DNA of 64,000 nucleotides. It comes from Malurus cyaneus samueli. Its lineage: Eukaryota > Chordata > Aves > Passeriformes > Maluridae. How positions within the stretch are numbered: the stretch's first letter is position 1; each line of letters starts with the position of its first letter. The DNA lies in assembly GCA_009741485.1 (NCBI GenBank), contig CM019236.1, positions 31,495,439-31,559,438 of the forward strand, in the 5' to 3' direction. Under the pieces are notes generated by a model. The model was not told where the DNA came from. It made no database searches and saw only the letters and a list, made by a program, of their open reading frames with translations. This document shows, one piece after another, positions 27,393 to 40,000 of the stretch. A program made the translations under genes and the position numbers.

Positions 27393-30300
27393 TTTTGATT
27401 TGTACAAGACTCGACTGAGTTCATTTCCATAATTTCTGAGTTCTTCCATGAATGAGAGAAATATTAAGCTCTTAAGATTCTGTCATCTAATCACACATCT
27501 GGCACAGTGCAAGGTAGTCAGATAAATTTACCAGCCACATTCTTAAATGTTTTAAAAAGTTTTTCTGTGATGACTCAGTCCACACATGGCTTTGAATTTT
27601 GAGTTGCCAACTGTAATAAATTCAAACTAGAACATCACTAGATCCTACTGTAAACCCAAGAAATAAAAATTATTTCATTTTTTTCACCTGTTTCTCTGAT
27701 ATGAATATTTTCTGCCTAGCTCGAATGTAGAATCTGTCTTGTTCCGCTGCTTCCTGTATTTCTACCATTTTTCAACTGTTTAATCCATCAAGTAGAAACT
27801 GCTGCTCTTTGCATAGTGAGCTGCAGTGCTGAGAAATGTAATATGGAACATGATAGCCTCCTAGTTATTAACATCATAATCTCTTTCAGTATTTTTACTA
27901 GTTGCTTAAAAATACATTTTTGTTACAACATAATAGCGCATTCATGGTCACAATTGTACACAGGTAGGAGTTGTTCACTTTTCCCAAATATTTGCAGGAA
28001 ACATAAACAAAAAACATATGTTTCAAATATTTCACTGAATACCTTTTTCCACTCCTGTGTGTATGTTGCAGCCATTTGAGCACTGTGCTGTTTCAAAATC
28101 CTACCATTGACTGTCCTGATTTATAACATATTCTTCTCTACATTTTAATATGTGCTTTGTGTCCTGAAGATTTCTTTTTCCTCAACACTGAATTTCATAT
28201 CTTCTCCATCTCTGTGATTGTCGCAAGAGCAATTCCAGCTTTCAAATATGTCATTAGGTGTTTTTGTGCTATAATTCTTGCTGTTTATCTGCACTGTTAA
28301 TGTTTATTAACTTGGGCAGTTTGGGGGTAAGTAATCTGTGCCTTTTGCTTAGGCACATTGTGACTGGGTGGGTGTTCATCCACGTGGCATCTTCACTACT
28401 GTTTTGATATTCAAAACTCTCTCACTCAAAAAGAAAGGTTTCTCCAGTGCTCAAATATCTTGCTGGCTCAACATTTCAAAGTATGCTTCACGCTGTCCAG
28501 AAATTTTCATTAATTGCTAGCAAAAGAGATGGGCCAAACCCAAAAGACTTTGAATCCAACTTCTCTCCTTCCTCCACACCTCCTCTTGTGGAAACTTTGG
28601 AAAGCAGAATCCAGACTGCAAATTGGCCAAATTCAAATCCCACCTCCACCTAAGGGGTTTTCCAAATCCTGCTCCAAAATGTACTTCCCAGTCTTATTTT
28701 TTATCTCATTTCTTTGTAAGATTCTTATAACTTGCATATTCTTTCCTTCATGATACTTTGGCTCTTTCTCATGATTTATTTTAGGTTAACTCATGACCTA
28801 AGCCTGCTTTTGTGGAATCTCAATTTTGATAAGAAAATGGAAATGTGATTGAATCCAATTTACATTACAATATGCAAATAAAAATAATTAACTATGCATT
28901 GCTTTCGTAGAAAGAAAAATGAGTCAAGACAAAAAGCCTTGCATATTAGAGACCAAAGAGATTGAAAACTATGAGATTTTTTGTTTGATGTGAGTTTGTC
29001 TTTATCAGTAAAGAAATTTATGACTCATACATCCTCAACTGATTTCCAGATACAAAAATACAAGCTCTGCTTCTTCAGTATTCAAAGGCAATATCATCAG
29101 CCCCAAGTGCTGCTGTGACATCTCTCTAAAATTACAGGCTTCATTCTTTGAATAATGAGACTTTCTATTACATGTCTGTTTGTATCTTCTGTCAATATCT
29201 GAGTCCTTAATGACTCTGTTTTCTGGTTATGTTTTGCAAACAGTAAGCCTAGAAACTTTTATGAAAAATGGAAGTCACGTATTGATTTGACATCTGAAGA
29301 TGGGCCTATGACTTAAAAACCCAACAATGGCTATAAAACTGTTTATGGATTTGCAAGAGCTGTTGACACAAAATAAGTCTCATACTTGCTTGAAGTTCAT
29401 TGCAAGTTCTGGGTGTTTTATAAGGTAATGAAAATGCTCTGCAGTTAATGTCAATTTGCCATACATATTTAAATGAGATTTATTTTGACATGATTTCTTG
29501 TGAAGCTTAACCACCATATTGGTAAATATAGCTACAGCTGCTTGTTGGCAGCTTTAGAAATAATCAGTTCTGTCCTCTGTTAGCCTTCATGGAAAATAGC
29601 GGGCAAGTTACTTAATTTTACCAAACATAAACTGATTATTTACTGTACTTTGTGGGCTGCTCTGAGAGAAGGGCAGGTTAAGTTTTAGAGCAGTCTGAGA
29701 TACAGCACTGGCTGAGAGGCAAAAGGCAGGGAAAGAGTGGAGATAAATGAAGCTTCCTGAAAAAGCTTCTGAAAGTAGACTTCAAAAGGAGCACACAGCA
29801 GAACAATAGAGGAAACTGTCCTGTGTGAAGAAATAAATTGGAAAGTATAGACTCAGTTTCCAGAAAGAGAGTGTGAGCAGCCCAGAGTCATGTGAGAGCT
29901 CACTCACAAGGACTGAGAAGATTCTAAAAACAGGGATCCACTTCAGTCTGCCCATAAGAACATGCCAAAAAGTTCAGGATGGGTATTAAAGGTATGGAAG
30001 TGGTAGCCCAGGAAAGAGTTAAGCTTGAGAAATGAACAATGTTGGGAAAATTATAAATAAGTGGTTGTCTTTCTCACCTGGAATTCTCTGTCAAAACAGG
30101 ATGAGGAAGTAATTTTGCATCTCCTGTTGCAGAATTTCCCTATTTTGTTTTTGTAATTTAGGATCTCAAACATGTCAGTTCAAGATGTTTGGCTCATCCA
30201 CTGAACTGCCACACCCTTACAATGAAAAAATGTGAACACTCTGTTAAATTGTTGTAAAAAACACTGCAAGAGTCTATAACCTTTTAGGTATTTTGGTGAA

Positions 30301-32973
30301 TTTTTCGTTCCGATTTTTTTGCTGCCTAAGGTCCATTATTGAGATGAATACAACAGGTATCATAATTCGTAGGATAAATGGTGACAAACTAGCATAGAAG
30401 GGGGGAGGTCTCTATCACTCATCACTGCAATGAGCACAGTTGCCTTTCAAGAAAGAAGCAGTCCCCATATAAATATTCATTCCAACTCTTTTCACAATTC
30501 CCATGGAGGAACCAACTGTTCAGCTTCAATATTGAAAGCTCAAGAATGTTTCATGTGGAAGCATCTCATCAGTCTGATTTCTGTTCAGTCAAACAAAATG
30601 GATTAAGCCATGTCGCATATCATCCCTTTGTTGAGCCTTCACCTCACATTAGACGTAGAGGTTGATGTGGGTGCTGAACACAGAGAGGTCACAGCACACC
30701 TGTTCCACAGTGACATCATTTCACTCCCGTGCTCATGGCAACCAGTCTCTCCTAAAGGGCAAACACCTGACGAGTCTGCAGGCTGAACTATGCATCTATT
30801 TCCCTGCTAGATTTGAATAAGGAATTTCTTATTCAACACTGCTCAGAGCTGTGTTGTTCCTTCTGCTGAACTTGAGTTTTATCTCAAGTTGGAGGTCTAG
30901 GTAAATGTTCGTATGCAGCTGCACCTTAACTTTGAGGAAAGTGCTTCATAATCACACATCATGTGTATCTGAGTGAGCTCTACCTAGACTGCCAGAGTAT
31001 TACAGGCCTTATAACTTACCTTCTAGTTTCTTGCACATCCTTAGAAGGCACAAACAGACACACATTTAAATGCAAATCCTGTCTATATCTCCTTATAAAG
31101 CTCTGGTTCCTCCCACTTCTCATTTTCCATATTTGCACAAACTTCCAGGTTCCGAGAAATCAATCCAGGCATACAAGAGAAAAACTATCTAAGAATAACT
31201 CCTAACAGAAAAAGTAGAAAGAATTAAAAAAAACCTGGTTGCTACAGACCGTATGGGAAAAAAAGAGGTCCAGCTACCAGGAAGAGACAGGTGGCTTCTA
31301 AGTGAAAATGGTAACACATTGTCCCCAGGGAGATCAGCTACAAAGCTGAATTCACTCTTTCCTGCTATAAAGCATATGGATGTTAACAGTTTTCTTCTGC
31401 CTGCACGTGTGTTTTTCAAATTAAGTATTGTTAGATCTGTGGAGCTTAAAATATTGCTTCAGACGCCCTCTTCGCTTCTACTTCCATTTCATTTAATCTG
31501 TCATAGGTAGAGTACAGTATGGATAACCAATTCTGTTTCTCTCAAACAGATGCAAAATGACTTAATTGAACACCTGTTAGAGGTAAAGGAAAACTGGAAT
31601 GATAATCACTTTGGAAAGTAGAAGGGGTAATTTTCAGGACACAGAGTAGTGTATCTGTGCACTCTCCCTTGAGATGGTGAAGGGCATGTATTTGCATGGT
31701 CATGGCTTGGAGGTGACATTTTTGCATATGTATACTCAGAAAATGATGCTGAATGCAATCCTAAATTCACCAATCTCCAGTACCAATTTTTGCAGTTGAT
31801 TTTGAGTGTCTCAGGGCTCCATCTGTAGCATTAAGATTTTGCTAAAAACAATTTCTCTCTTACTAGGGAAACAAAAGTGCTGCGCACATTAGGCACCATC
31901 CCCTTTAGCTAGCACATCCCTTAAAATTTCACTATTACTTCTGCTACAGATAGCAGTGTTCTGTTGGTGTGAATTCTTGTGTTCACTTGGGGTACCTGAC
32001 AGAGAAAATCTGGATATGAACGGGCCCTGAGGTTTTGCACTGTTTGGGTAATGTTAACTTTGCTTAGAGCATATTTTCCTTTGTAATGTAGGCTTTATTT
32101 TTTATATATATGCATCCAAAGAAGAAATACCACACTCCACACTCCGAAACTAGTGTTCCATATATAGAATGAGCCTTTCAGCAAGACAAATAAATGAACT
32201 CCATACAAATACATATGTGCAGTATAATAAAGTCCTGGACTTAAATGGCAGGATATGGAGATGTTCAGCTCCAGAGCACTTTCAGGCACTTGATGCCTTA
32301 AAGTAATTTTTCAGTAAATCTATACTTCTTTTTAAGGTTTTTTTCCCTCCCCCCACAGTTAGGAATAATTCAAATAAGCCTTTAGGTAGATGCAATACTG
32401 CTCTGTAGAAATTGGCAGATATTGGGCATGACTGCTCATTAAAGCTATATGCAAGAATTTGAGTAGACCTTTCCCTTGGACTTGATTCATGTGAGTTTCC
32501 ATTCCCTGAATTTCACTTTGATTTCTAGGTTCAACTATGTGCAGAAAACTGAAAGCCAAACTGTTGGAAGAATGATATTTATGTGGTTTCATGAAAAAAT
32601 TACAGGGTTTGCATGAGCTCGTTGTGAAAACAAAATTCAAGCTGCATTTTAGAATCTGGTCTAAATTTTAAATGTGCAACAAAATATCAGTCCTGTTGAA
32701 TTTCATACATATTGCAATTTTATTATGAATATCATGCTACTCTGCTATTGATTAAACACATATCTTGAATAAACAAAGCTCTTTAAAGCTGAGTCACCTT
32801 TTTGACATTGCAGGCCACATAATTTTGTGACATTACTGTAAGATGTTCAACTCATTACAAGAAGTTAGAGAACTGGAATGCATCCCAAAAAGAGCAAGGG
32901 AGCTGGTGAAGGGTCTGGAGCACAAGTCCTGTGAGGAGCAGTTGAGGGAGCTGGGGGTGTTTAGCCTGGGGAA
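27393..32973 (+). repeat. duplicated unit, copy A (cleanest copy)
   Basis: From TTTTGATTTGTACAAGAC onward this sequence recurs, with many small indels, from 37,082. The part from about 30,985 also recurs from about 32,976. The content is AT-rich non-coding DNA without genes, ending in a CR1 fragment cut off at 32,973. Because copy A lacks the dense indels seen in the later copies, I take it as closest to the real sequence. The junction at about 32,973-32,976 falls inside the CR1 piece. Confidence 0.85.
32870..32973 (+). mobile_element. CR1: CR1 LINE fragment, cut at the copy A/B junction
   Basis: AGCTGGTGAAGGGTCTGGAG, then CACAAGTCCTGTGAGGAGCA and TTTAGCCTGGGGAAA, match the CR1 region encoding the last part of ORF2. 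The element stops abruptly at AATAGACT, where sequence resembling about 30,985 restarts. The full 3' remainder is seen only in the next copy at 34,870-35,262, so the truncation comes from the join and not from transposition. Confidence 0.85.
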
Positions 32974-32975
32974 AA

Positions 32976-34954
32976 TAGACTCTTGTCAGTATGTAGTAAT
33001 TGAGCAGGGCCTTGTAACATATAACTTACCTTCTAGTTTCTTGCACATCCTTAGAAGGCACAAACAGACACACATTTAAATGCAAATCCTGTCTATATCT
33101 CCTTATAAAGCTCTGGTTCCTCCCACTTCTCATTTTCCATATTTGCACAAACTTCCAGGTTCCGAGAAATCAATCCAGGCATACAAGAGAAAAACTATCT
33201 AAGAATAACTCCTAACAGAAAAAGTAGAAAGAATTAAAAAAAACCTGGTTGCTACAGACCGTATGGGAAAAAAAGAGGTCCAGACTGCACCAGGAGAGAC
33301 AGTGTGGCTTCTAAGTGAAAATGGTAACACATTGTCCCCAGGGAGATCAGCTACAAAGTGATACTCTGTCTGATCACTATTTAACTGCTATTAAAGCATA
33401 TGATGTTAACAGTTTTCTCTGCCTGCACGTGTGTTTATCAATTAAGTCATTGGTGTAGATTGTCTTGAGCTTTAAAATTTGCTTCAGACGCCCTCTTCGC
33501 TTCTACTTCCATTTCATTTAATCTGTCATAGGTAGAGTACAGTATGGATAACCATTCTGTTTCTCTCAAACAGATGCAAAATGACTTAATTGAACACCTG
33601 TTAGAGGTAAAGAAAACTGGAATGATAATCACTTTGGAAAGTAGAAGGGGTAATTTTCAGGACACAGAGTAGTGTATCTGTGCACTCTCCCTTGAGATGG
33701 TGAAGGGCATGTATTTGCATGGTCATGGCTTGGAGGTGACATTTTTGCATATGTATACTCAGAAAATGATGCTGAATGCAATCCTAAATTCACCAATCTC
33801 AAGTACCAATTTTGCAGTTGATTTTGATGTCTTCAGGCTCCATCTGTAGCATTAAGATTTGCTAAAATTTCTCTCTTACTAGGGAAACAAAAGTGCTCGC
33901 ACATTAGGCACCATCCCTTAGCTAGCAATCCTTAAAATTTCACTATACTTCTGCTACAGATAGCAGTTTCTGTTGGTGTGAATTCTTGTGTTCACTTGGG
34001 GTACCTGACAGGAGAAATCTGGATATGAACGGGCCTGAGGTTGCACTGTTTGGGTAATGTTAACTTTGCTTAGAGCATATTTTCTTTGTAATATGAGGCT
34101 TTTATTTTTAATATATATGCAGTCCAAGAAGAAATACCACTACCACACTCAACCGAAATATAGTTTCATATATAGAAGCCTTCACAAGACAATGACAATA
34201 ACTCAAATCATTTGTGCAATAATAAAGTCCTGGAATTAAATGGCAGATATGGAGATGTTCATCCAGACACTTTCAGGCATTGATGCCTTAAGTAATTTTC
34301 AGTAAAATTAATTACTTTATTTAAAGGTTTTTTCCTCCCCCACAGTTAGGAAAATTCAAATAAGCCTTTAGGTAGATGCCATACGCTCTGTGAAATTGGC
34401 AGATATTGGGCATGACTGCTCATTAAAGCTATATGCAAGAATTTGAGTAGACCTTTCCCTTGGACTTGATTCATGTGAGTTTCCATTCCCTGAATTCACT
34501 TTTGATTTCTAGGTTCAACTATGGCGAAAAACTGAAAGCCAAACTGTTGGAAGAATGATATTTATGTGGTTTCATGAAAAAATTACAGGGTTTGCATGAG
34601 CTCGTTGTGAAAACAAAATTCAAGCTGCATTTTAGAATCTGGTCTAAATTTTAAATGTGCAACAAAATATCAGTCCTGTTGAATTTCATACATATTGCAA
34701 TTTTATTATGAATATCATGCTACTCTGCTATTGATTAAACACATATCTTGAATAAACAAAGCTCTTTAAAGCTGAGTCACCTTTTTGACATTGCAGGCCA
34801 CATAATTTTGTGACATTACTGTAAGATGTTCAACTCATTACAAGAAGTTAGAGAACTGGAATGCATCCCAAAAAGAGCAAGGGAGCTGGTGAAGGGTCTG
34901 GAGCACAAGTCCTGTGAGGAGCAGTTGAGGGGCTGGGGGTGTTAGCCTGGGGAA
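32976..34954 (+). repeat. duplicated unit, copy B (second copy of about 30,985-32,973)
   Basis: This is a direct repeat of the preceding 2 kb. For example, ATAACTTACCTTCTAG begins at 31,011 and again at 33,021, and the CR1 start recurs about 1,985 bases later. Single-base deletions and short insertions are scattered through it, densest at about 34.08-34.40 kb. The first bases (TAGACT, then extra bases before GGCCTT) look like a noisy version of 30,985-31,010. No gene lies in it. Confidence 0.85.
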
Positions 34955-35262
34955 ACAGGCTGAGTCTGAGGGGTGATTTTCTCTCTATACAGCTTAAGGG
35001 TGGTCGATCATTTCTTAACAAACAAGTGATAGGAGAAGAAACAACCTCAGGTTGAACCAGGAGATGATTAGATTGGACATTGGGAACTGAGGTGTTTGTG
35101 AGGAACAGGCTGTCCAGTGAAGTGGTCGTCACACCATCCCGAGAGCATTTAAAAAGAGGTGAAGAGTGTGCTTAGGGGCATGGTTTAGTGGTGGACTTGG
35201 CAATGTTAAAGTAACATTTGGATCTGGTGATCTTAAAGGCTTTAACCTAAATAATTACGTGC
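34870..35262 (+). mobile_element. CR1: CR1 LINE 3' fragment, complete end
   Basis: It continues from the same ORF2 C-terminal region as the 32,870 copy through ATTAGATTGGACATTGG, GGCATGGTTTAGTGGTGGAC and GATCTTAAAGGCTTT to AACCTAAATAATTA. This is the standard CR1 3' end without the terminal ATTCTATGA units. It is 5'-truncated, and frameshifts destroy the reading frame. Only one CR1 insertion is likely to exist; the copies at 32,870 and 43,020 would be assembly echoes of it. Confidence 0.85.
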
Positions 35263-35569
35263 TTCTATTGTGTAATAAACTCCTGTCTCCCATCAATCTC
35301 CATGCAATATTCCCATCAGCTGCAATGGAGTTCTGTGATCAGAACACTGACAGAATACATGGAATCCAAATGTAGTTCCAAAAATGTTACTCCATCTTAG
35401 ATTATATAATTGTCTATTGAGCCTTCTGTATTGGTAAGAATAATATGCTATATTTCCTTTTAAAAAATCCCTATTTTCCAAAGTTGAACATGAAATACCC
35501 CAAATGAGGTATTCAGAAATGGGGTTATGTAGTGTTAGTGCAACATTTCCATTCAAATGGACTGAGGAG

Positions 35570-35600
<31 letters not shown>

Positions 35601-37046
35601 CACAACAAAAACCCCAAGCATTGTTACAAAACATCTTTGTAGTTCTTCCATCTATTTGTCAGTCAGTTATAATATGCAGTAGGTTTTTTTCCTTAAATAT
35701 AAAGTAGTTGTGATTCATCTATTCAATATTACAAATCTTGCTGTTTGCAAGTATTGAGAATTTAATTTACAGAATTCGAATACTATAACTTTCCAATGTA
35801 AGTCTTCTTATAGAAAAGGAAGAGAGTATGGTGGAAAACATACAATAGTAGGCAGCAGATGTATGTAAAAAATCCTTTTGTGTGACTCTAAGGTGTGTTG
35901 ACTGCTGGTAAAGCAAAATATATGAGGAGTATGCTTGGGGCACCCCAAGTGCTTTGCTGGGGGGTTTTGCTTTGGGGTTTTGCAGGGCTTTTTTTATGAC
36001 AGGTACACTAGATTTTTGTAGATTTATATATTTAGCTTCCGGTTTTCAAGGGCAATATGAGAAGTCATAGTTTGTCCCTTGGTGCCATCCTATGGTTGCT
36101 TCTTCACTTCCGATGATGCAAGTGGTCCATCCCTCCCTCTCTCCAAGAAGTAGCACTGAAGTTGCTGTAAGACCATAAAGATAATGAGATATCTTAAACT
36201 GTTTCAACTTTTTCTCTCCCTCTGATGCTCCAGTCTAGCAAGTGCAGTTTCATCCCCATAGCCCCTCTACGACCGGCCTTTTCAGTCTTCCTAGCCCTGC
36301 TTCCTTGCCTGCCAAGTCCAAAGGTACCCAGCCAAACAACTTCTTGGCAGTGAAGGCTGAAATCTCTTTCTTCCTCTGTTCCTAATTACTTTCATTTCTT
36401 ATTTGAAGTTTCTTTTTTTCAGCCTCATTTCATAAAGCCCACCTCCATCTAGTTTGTATCTTTTCTATTTTGGCCTTCAGATGTCTTCCATGTTGATGTT
36501 CCTGCTCCTGTTGTACAAACTCTTCTCCTCCCATCTGACTTCTCAACATCTGTGACTCTTTTTTTTTCCTCTCCTCTCAGTCTCTTTATTTGCAAAGTCT
36601 GTATCACTCTCCATCTGTTCACCCAGTTTCCTCAGGCTGGTTTTATTTCTATTGATGTGCAGTTCATCTTCTTTGTAGTCTTGCTCCTTCTTCCTTTCTG
36701 TCCCCAGTCATGGCCTTTGGCAGAGTTTCCTTTTCCTTTGATAGCTTCTGACTTGTCACTTTTTCAGACTCATGCTAGCATACTGTCTCCACCCAAACAT
36801 ACATGTACCTATACACCATTTTATGAGCTTGCTGAAGCACCAGAATCACAACTTAAAGGAATACTGGCTGTCTGTATGCCCATCTAGATGTGATGTGCCC
36901 TGCAGCACCAACTGCAACAAGGCATCCAGCTCAGCCCATGTGGGAGAATGCCTACTGCAGTTAGGAAGTTCTTGGATCCAGTTTGTAATTTCTCCTTCAG
37001 AAAATAAAATAAAAAGATAGTTTAAAAAAAATAAAATAAAAAAAAA
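35263..37046 (+). repeat. 3' part of the duplicated unit, up to the 25-N gap
   Basis: This non-coding sequence recurs at 43,413-45,240. It holds a run of 27 A at 35,570-35,596, a G/T-rich stretch near 35,940-35,990, and a pyrimidine-rich 36.1-36.9 kb with no gene. 36,277-36,526 appears identical to 44,451-44,700. It ends in an A-rich low-complexity tract (AAATAAAATAAAAAAAAA) that runs into N, a typical place for an assembly to break. Confidence 0.8.
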
Positions 37047-37071
37047 NNNNNNNNNNNNNNNNNNNNNNNNN
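37047..37071. other. assembly gap of exactly 25 N
   Basis: A fixed-length placeholder of 25 N, unlike the 704-base gap at 23 kb. Sequence to the right restarts at the equivalent of 27,393, about 10 kb upstream, not at the continuation of the left flank. Some long-read gap-filling programs leave a fixed minimum gap when the filling sequence overruns, and this pattern fits that. Confidence 0.95.
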
Positions 37072-37081
37072 GTGTACCCAC

Positions 37082-40000
37082 TTTTGATTTGTACAAGACT
37101 ACGGCACTGAGTTAATTTCCTAATTCTCTGAGTTTCTCATGAATGAGCAGAAAATATTTAAGCTCCTTAAGATTCTGTCATCTAATCACACAGTCTGCAC
37201 AGTGCAAGCTAGTCAGATAATTTACCAGCCACATTCTTAAATTTTAAAAAGTTTTTCTTGTGAACTCAGCCACACATGTTTAACTTTTGGTGCCAACTGT
37301 AATAAATTCAAACAGAAACATCACTAGTATCCTACTTAAACCAAGAATATAAAAATGATTTCATTTTCTTATTACCTGTTTCACTCTGATATTGAGATAT
37401 TTCATGCTAGCTCGAATGCTAGAATAACGTGTCTTTTCCGCGCTTTCCTTATTTGTTCTCACATATCTTTCACTGTCTACATCTATCAAGTAGAAACTGC
37501 TGCCTTGTCATAGTGGCTGCAGTGCTGAGTAAGAAATTAATGGAACATATACCTCTAGTCTATTAACATCATTAACTCTTCGTATTTTACTAGTTGCTTA
37601 AAATACATTTTTGTAATCAACTCATAATAGCGGCATTCTATGTCACCAGATTATGTACACAGTAGGAGTGTTCCACTTTCCCAAATATTGCAGGAAACAT
37701 AAAACAAAAAACAATATGTTTCAAATATTTCATCTGAATACCTTTTTCCACTCCGTGAGGTTGCACCATTCTTGCACTTGCTGTTCAAATATCCTACCAT
37801 TGACTCCTGATTTATAAACATTATTCTTCTCTACATTTAAATAATGTGCTTTGTTGTTCCGTAAGATTTCTTTTCCTGCAACACACTGAATTCATATTAC
37901 TTTCTCCATCTCTGTAATCTGTCGCAAGAAGCAATCCAAGCTTTTTCAAAATTCATTAGGTGTTTTTGTGCTCAATTCCTGCGTGTTTATCGCACTGTAT
38001 GTTATAACTTGGCAGTCTTGGCGGTAATAATCTGTTGCCTTTTGCTAGGTCACATTGTACTGGGTGGTGTTCATGCACGTGATCTTCAACTACTGTTTGA
38101 TATTCAAGAACTCTCCACTCAAAAAAGAAGGTATTCGTCCATCGTGCCAAATATTCTGCTGGCTCAATCATCTTCAAAGTAGCTACGCGTGTCCAGAAAT
38201 TTCATGTAATGCTAGCCAAAAGAAGATGCTTTCCCAAACCCAAAAAGACTTGAATCTAACTTCTCTCCTTCCTCCACACCTCCATCTGATGGAAAACATT
38301 TGAAAGCAGAATCACAGACTGCAAATTGGCCAAATCAAATCCCACCTCCCACCTAAGGTTTTCCAAATCCTGTCTCACAAGATCTTCCCATTGCTTATTT
38401 TTATCTCATTTTCTTTTAAGATCTATAACTGATTCCTTATATTAATGATACTTCCTCATGTCTTAATTACTGGCTCCTTCTCATGAATTATTTAGGTTAT
38501 TAACTCATGACCTAACGCACTGCTTGTGGAATCTCAATTTTGATATAGAGAAGAATATGTGATGTAATCCCAATTTACATTACAATATTGCAAATAGAAA
38601 AAATGTTAACTATGCCATGCCTTTCGTAGAAAGAAAACATGATCAACGACAAAAAGCCTTGCATATTAGAGACCAAAGAAGATTGAAAAACTATAGATTT
38701 TTTTGTGTGATTGTGAGTTTGTCTTTCATCAGTTAAAGAAAATTTAGCACATACATCCTCAACTGGAGATTGTCCAGATGACATAAAATACAAGCTCTGC
38801 TTCTCATGTATTCAAAGGCAAATATCACTCAGCCCATAGATGCTGCTGTACATCCTACTAACACTTAACAGCGCTTCATTCTAATAATGAGGCTTCTATT
38901 ACATGTCGTTTGATGATCTCATTGTTCACATTCTCTAAGGACGTCCTTAATGACTCTGGTTTGTCTGGTTATGTTTCTGACTTAAAGAATCAATCCTACG
39001 ACAACATACTAGAAAACATCGTTGACTCAAAGTGATCAGATAATGATTACTGACATCTGAAAGAGTGGACCTTATGACTTAAAAAACCCCGACACATAGG
39101 CTATAAACTTTTATGGATTTGACGAAAGTCTGATGACCAACAGAAATAAGTCTGCATACTTGCCTTAAGTCTCATTTGCAAGTTCTGTGTGTGTTTTCAT
39201 AAGTATAATGTTATGCTCTGCCAGTAATGTCCATTTGCTATCTCATACACTACATGTAAATGAGATTCCTATTCTATTGACATCGATTTCTTGTGGAAGC
39301 TTAACCACACCTATTTGGGTAAATATATTCAGACACCTTGCACTTTGTGTAAAATGCTCTAGCCTCTGTCTTAAAATACTCCCAACGTTTACCTGTCTTC
39401 ATTTAGCTACTACATGTGACAATCTGACGGCTTAAGTACTAACACTTTACTCATTCTAGTGTTCCTGTGTAAAAACTTTATACGCTCTTGTGGCTGCTCT
39501 GAGAGGCAAGGGCAGGATAAGTTTATACGAGCAGTCTCAAACAGCACTGGCTGAGAGGCAAATCAGAGGAAAGAGTCGAGATAAATGAAAGCTTTCCTGA
39601 AAAGCTCCTGAAAGTAGACGTTCAAAGACACACATCAGCAGAACAATAGAGAGAAACTGTCCCTGGGGAAATACACATACTTAATTCGCGGATAAGATAG
39701 AGTATCTCAGTTGTTCCCAGAAAACGATAGTGCTAGAGTCCAGTACTCGGCCAGCAAGTCAATCGTGTACAGGCTCACTACCACAACTGCACTGACAATA
39801 TTCTAAAAAACTAGGGATCTACTTATCAGGTCTCCTGCCCATAACAGATACATGCCTAAGCTTCTAGAAGTTAGAATTTGGATTAAAGAGTATGAATGCA
39901 GCCCCCATGAAATATGAGTTAGCCTTTGAAGAATATAACAAATGTTGGGTAAAATTTCAATAAATATAGTTGTACTATGTCTTCTCAGCCCGATGCATGT

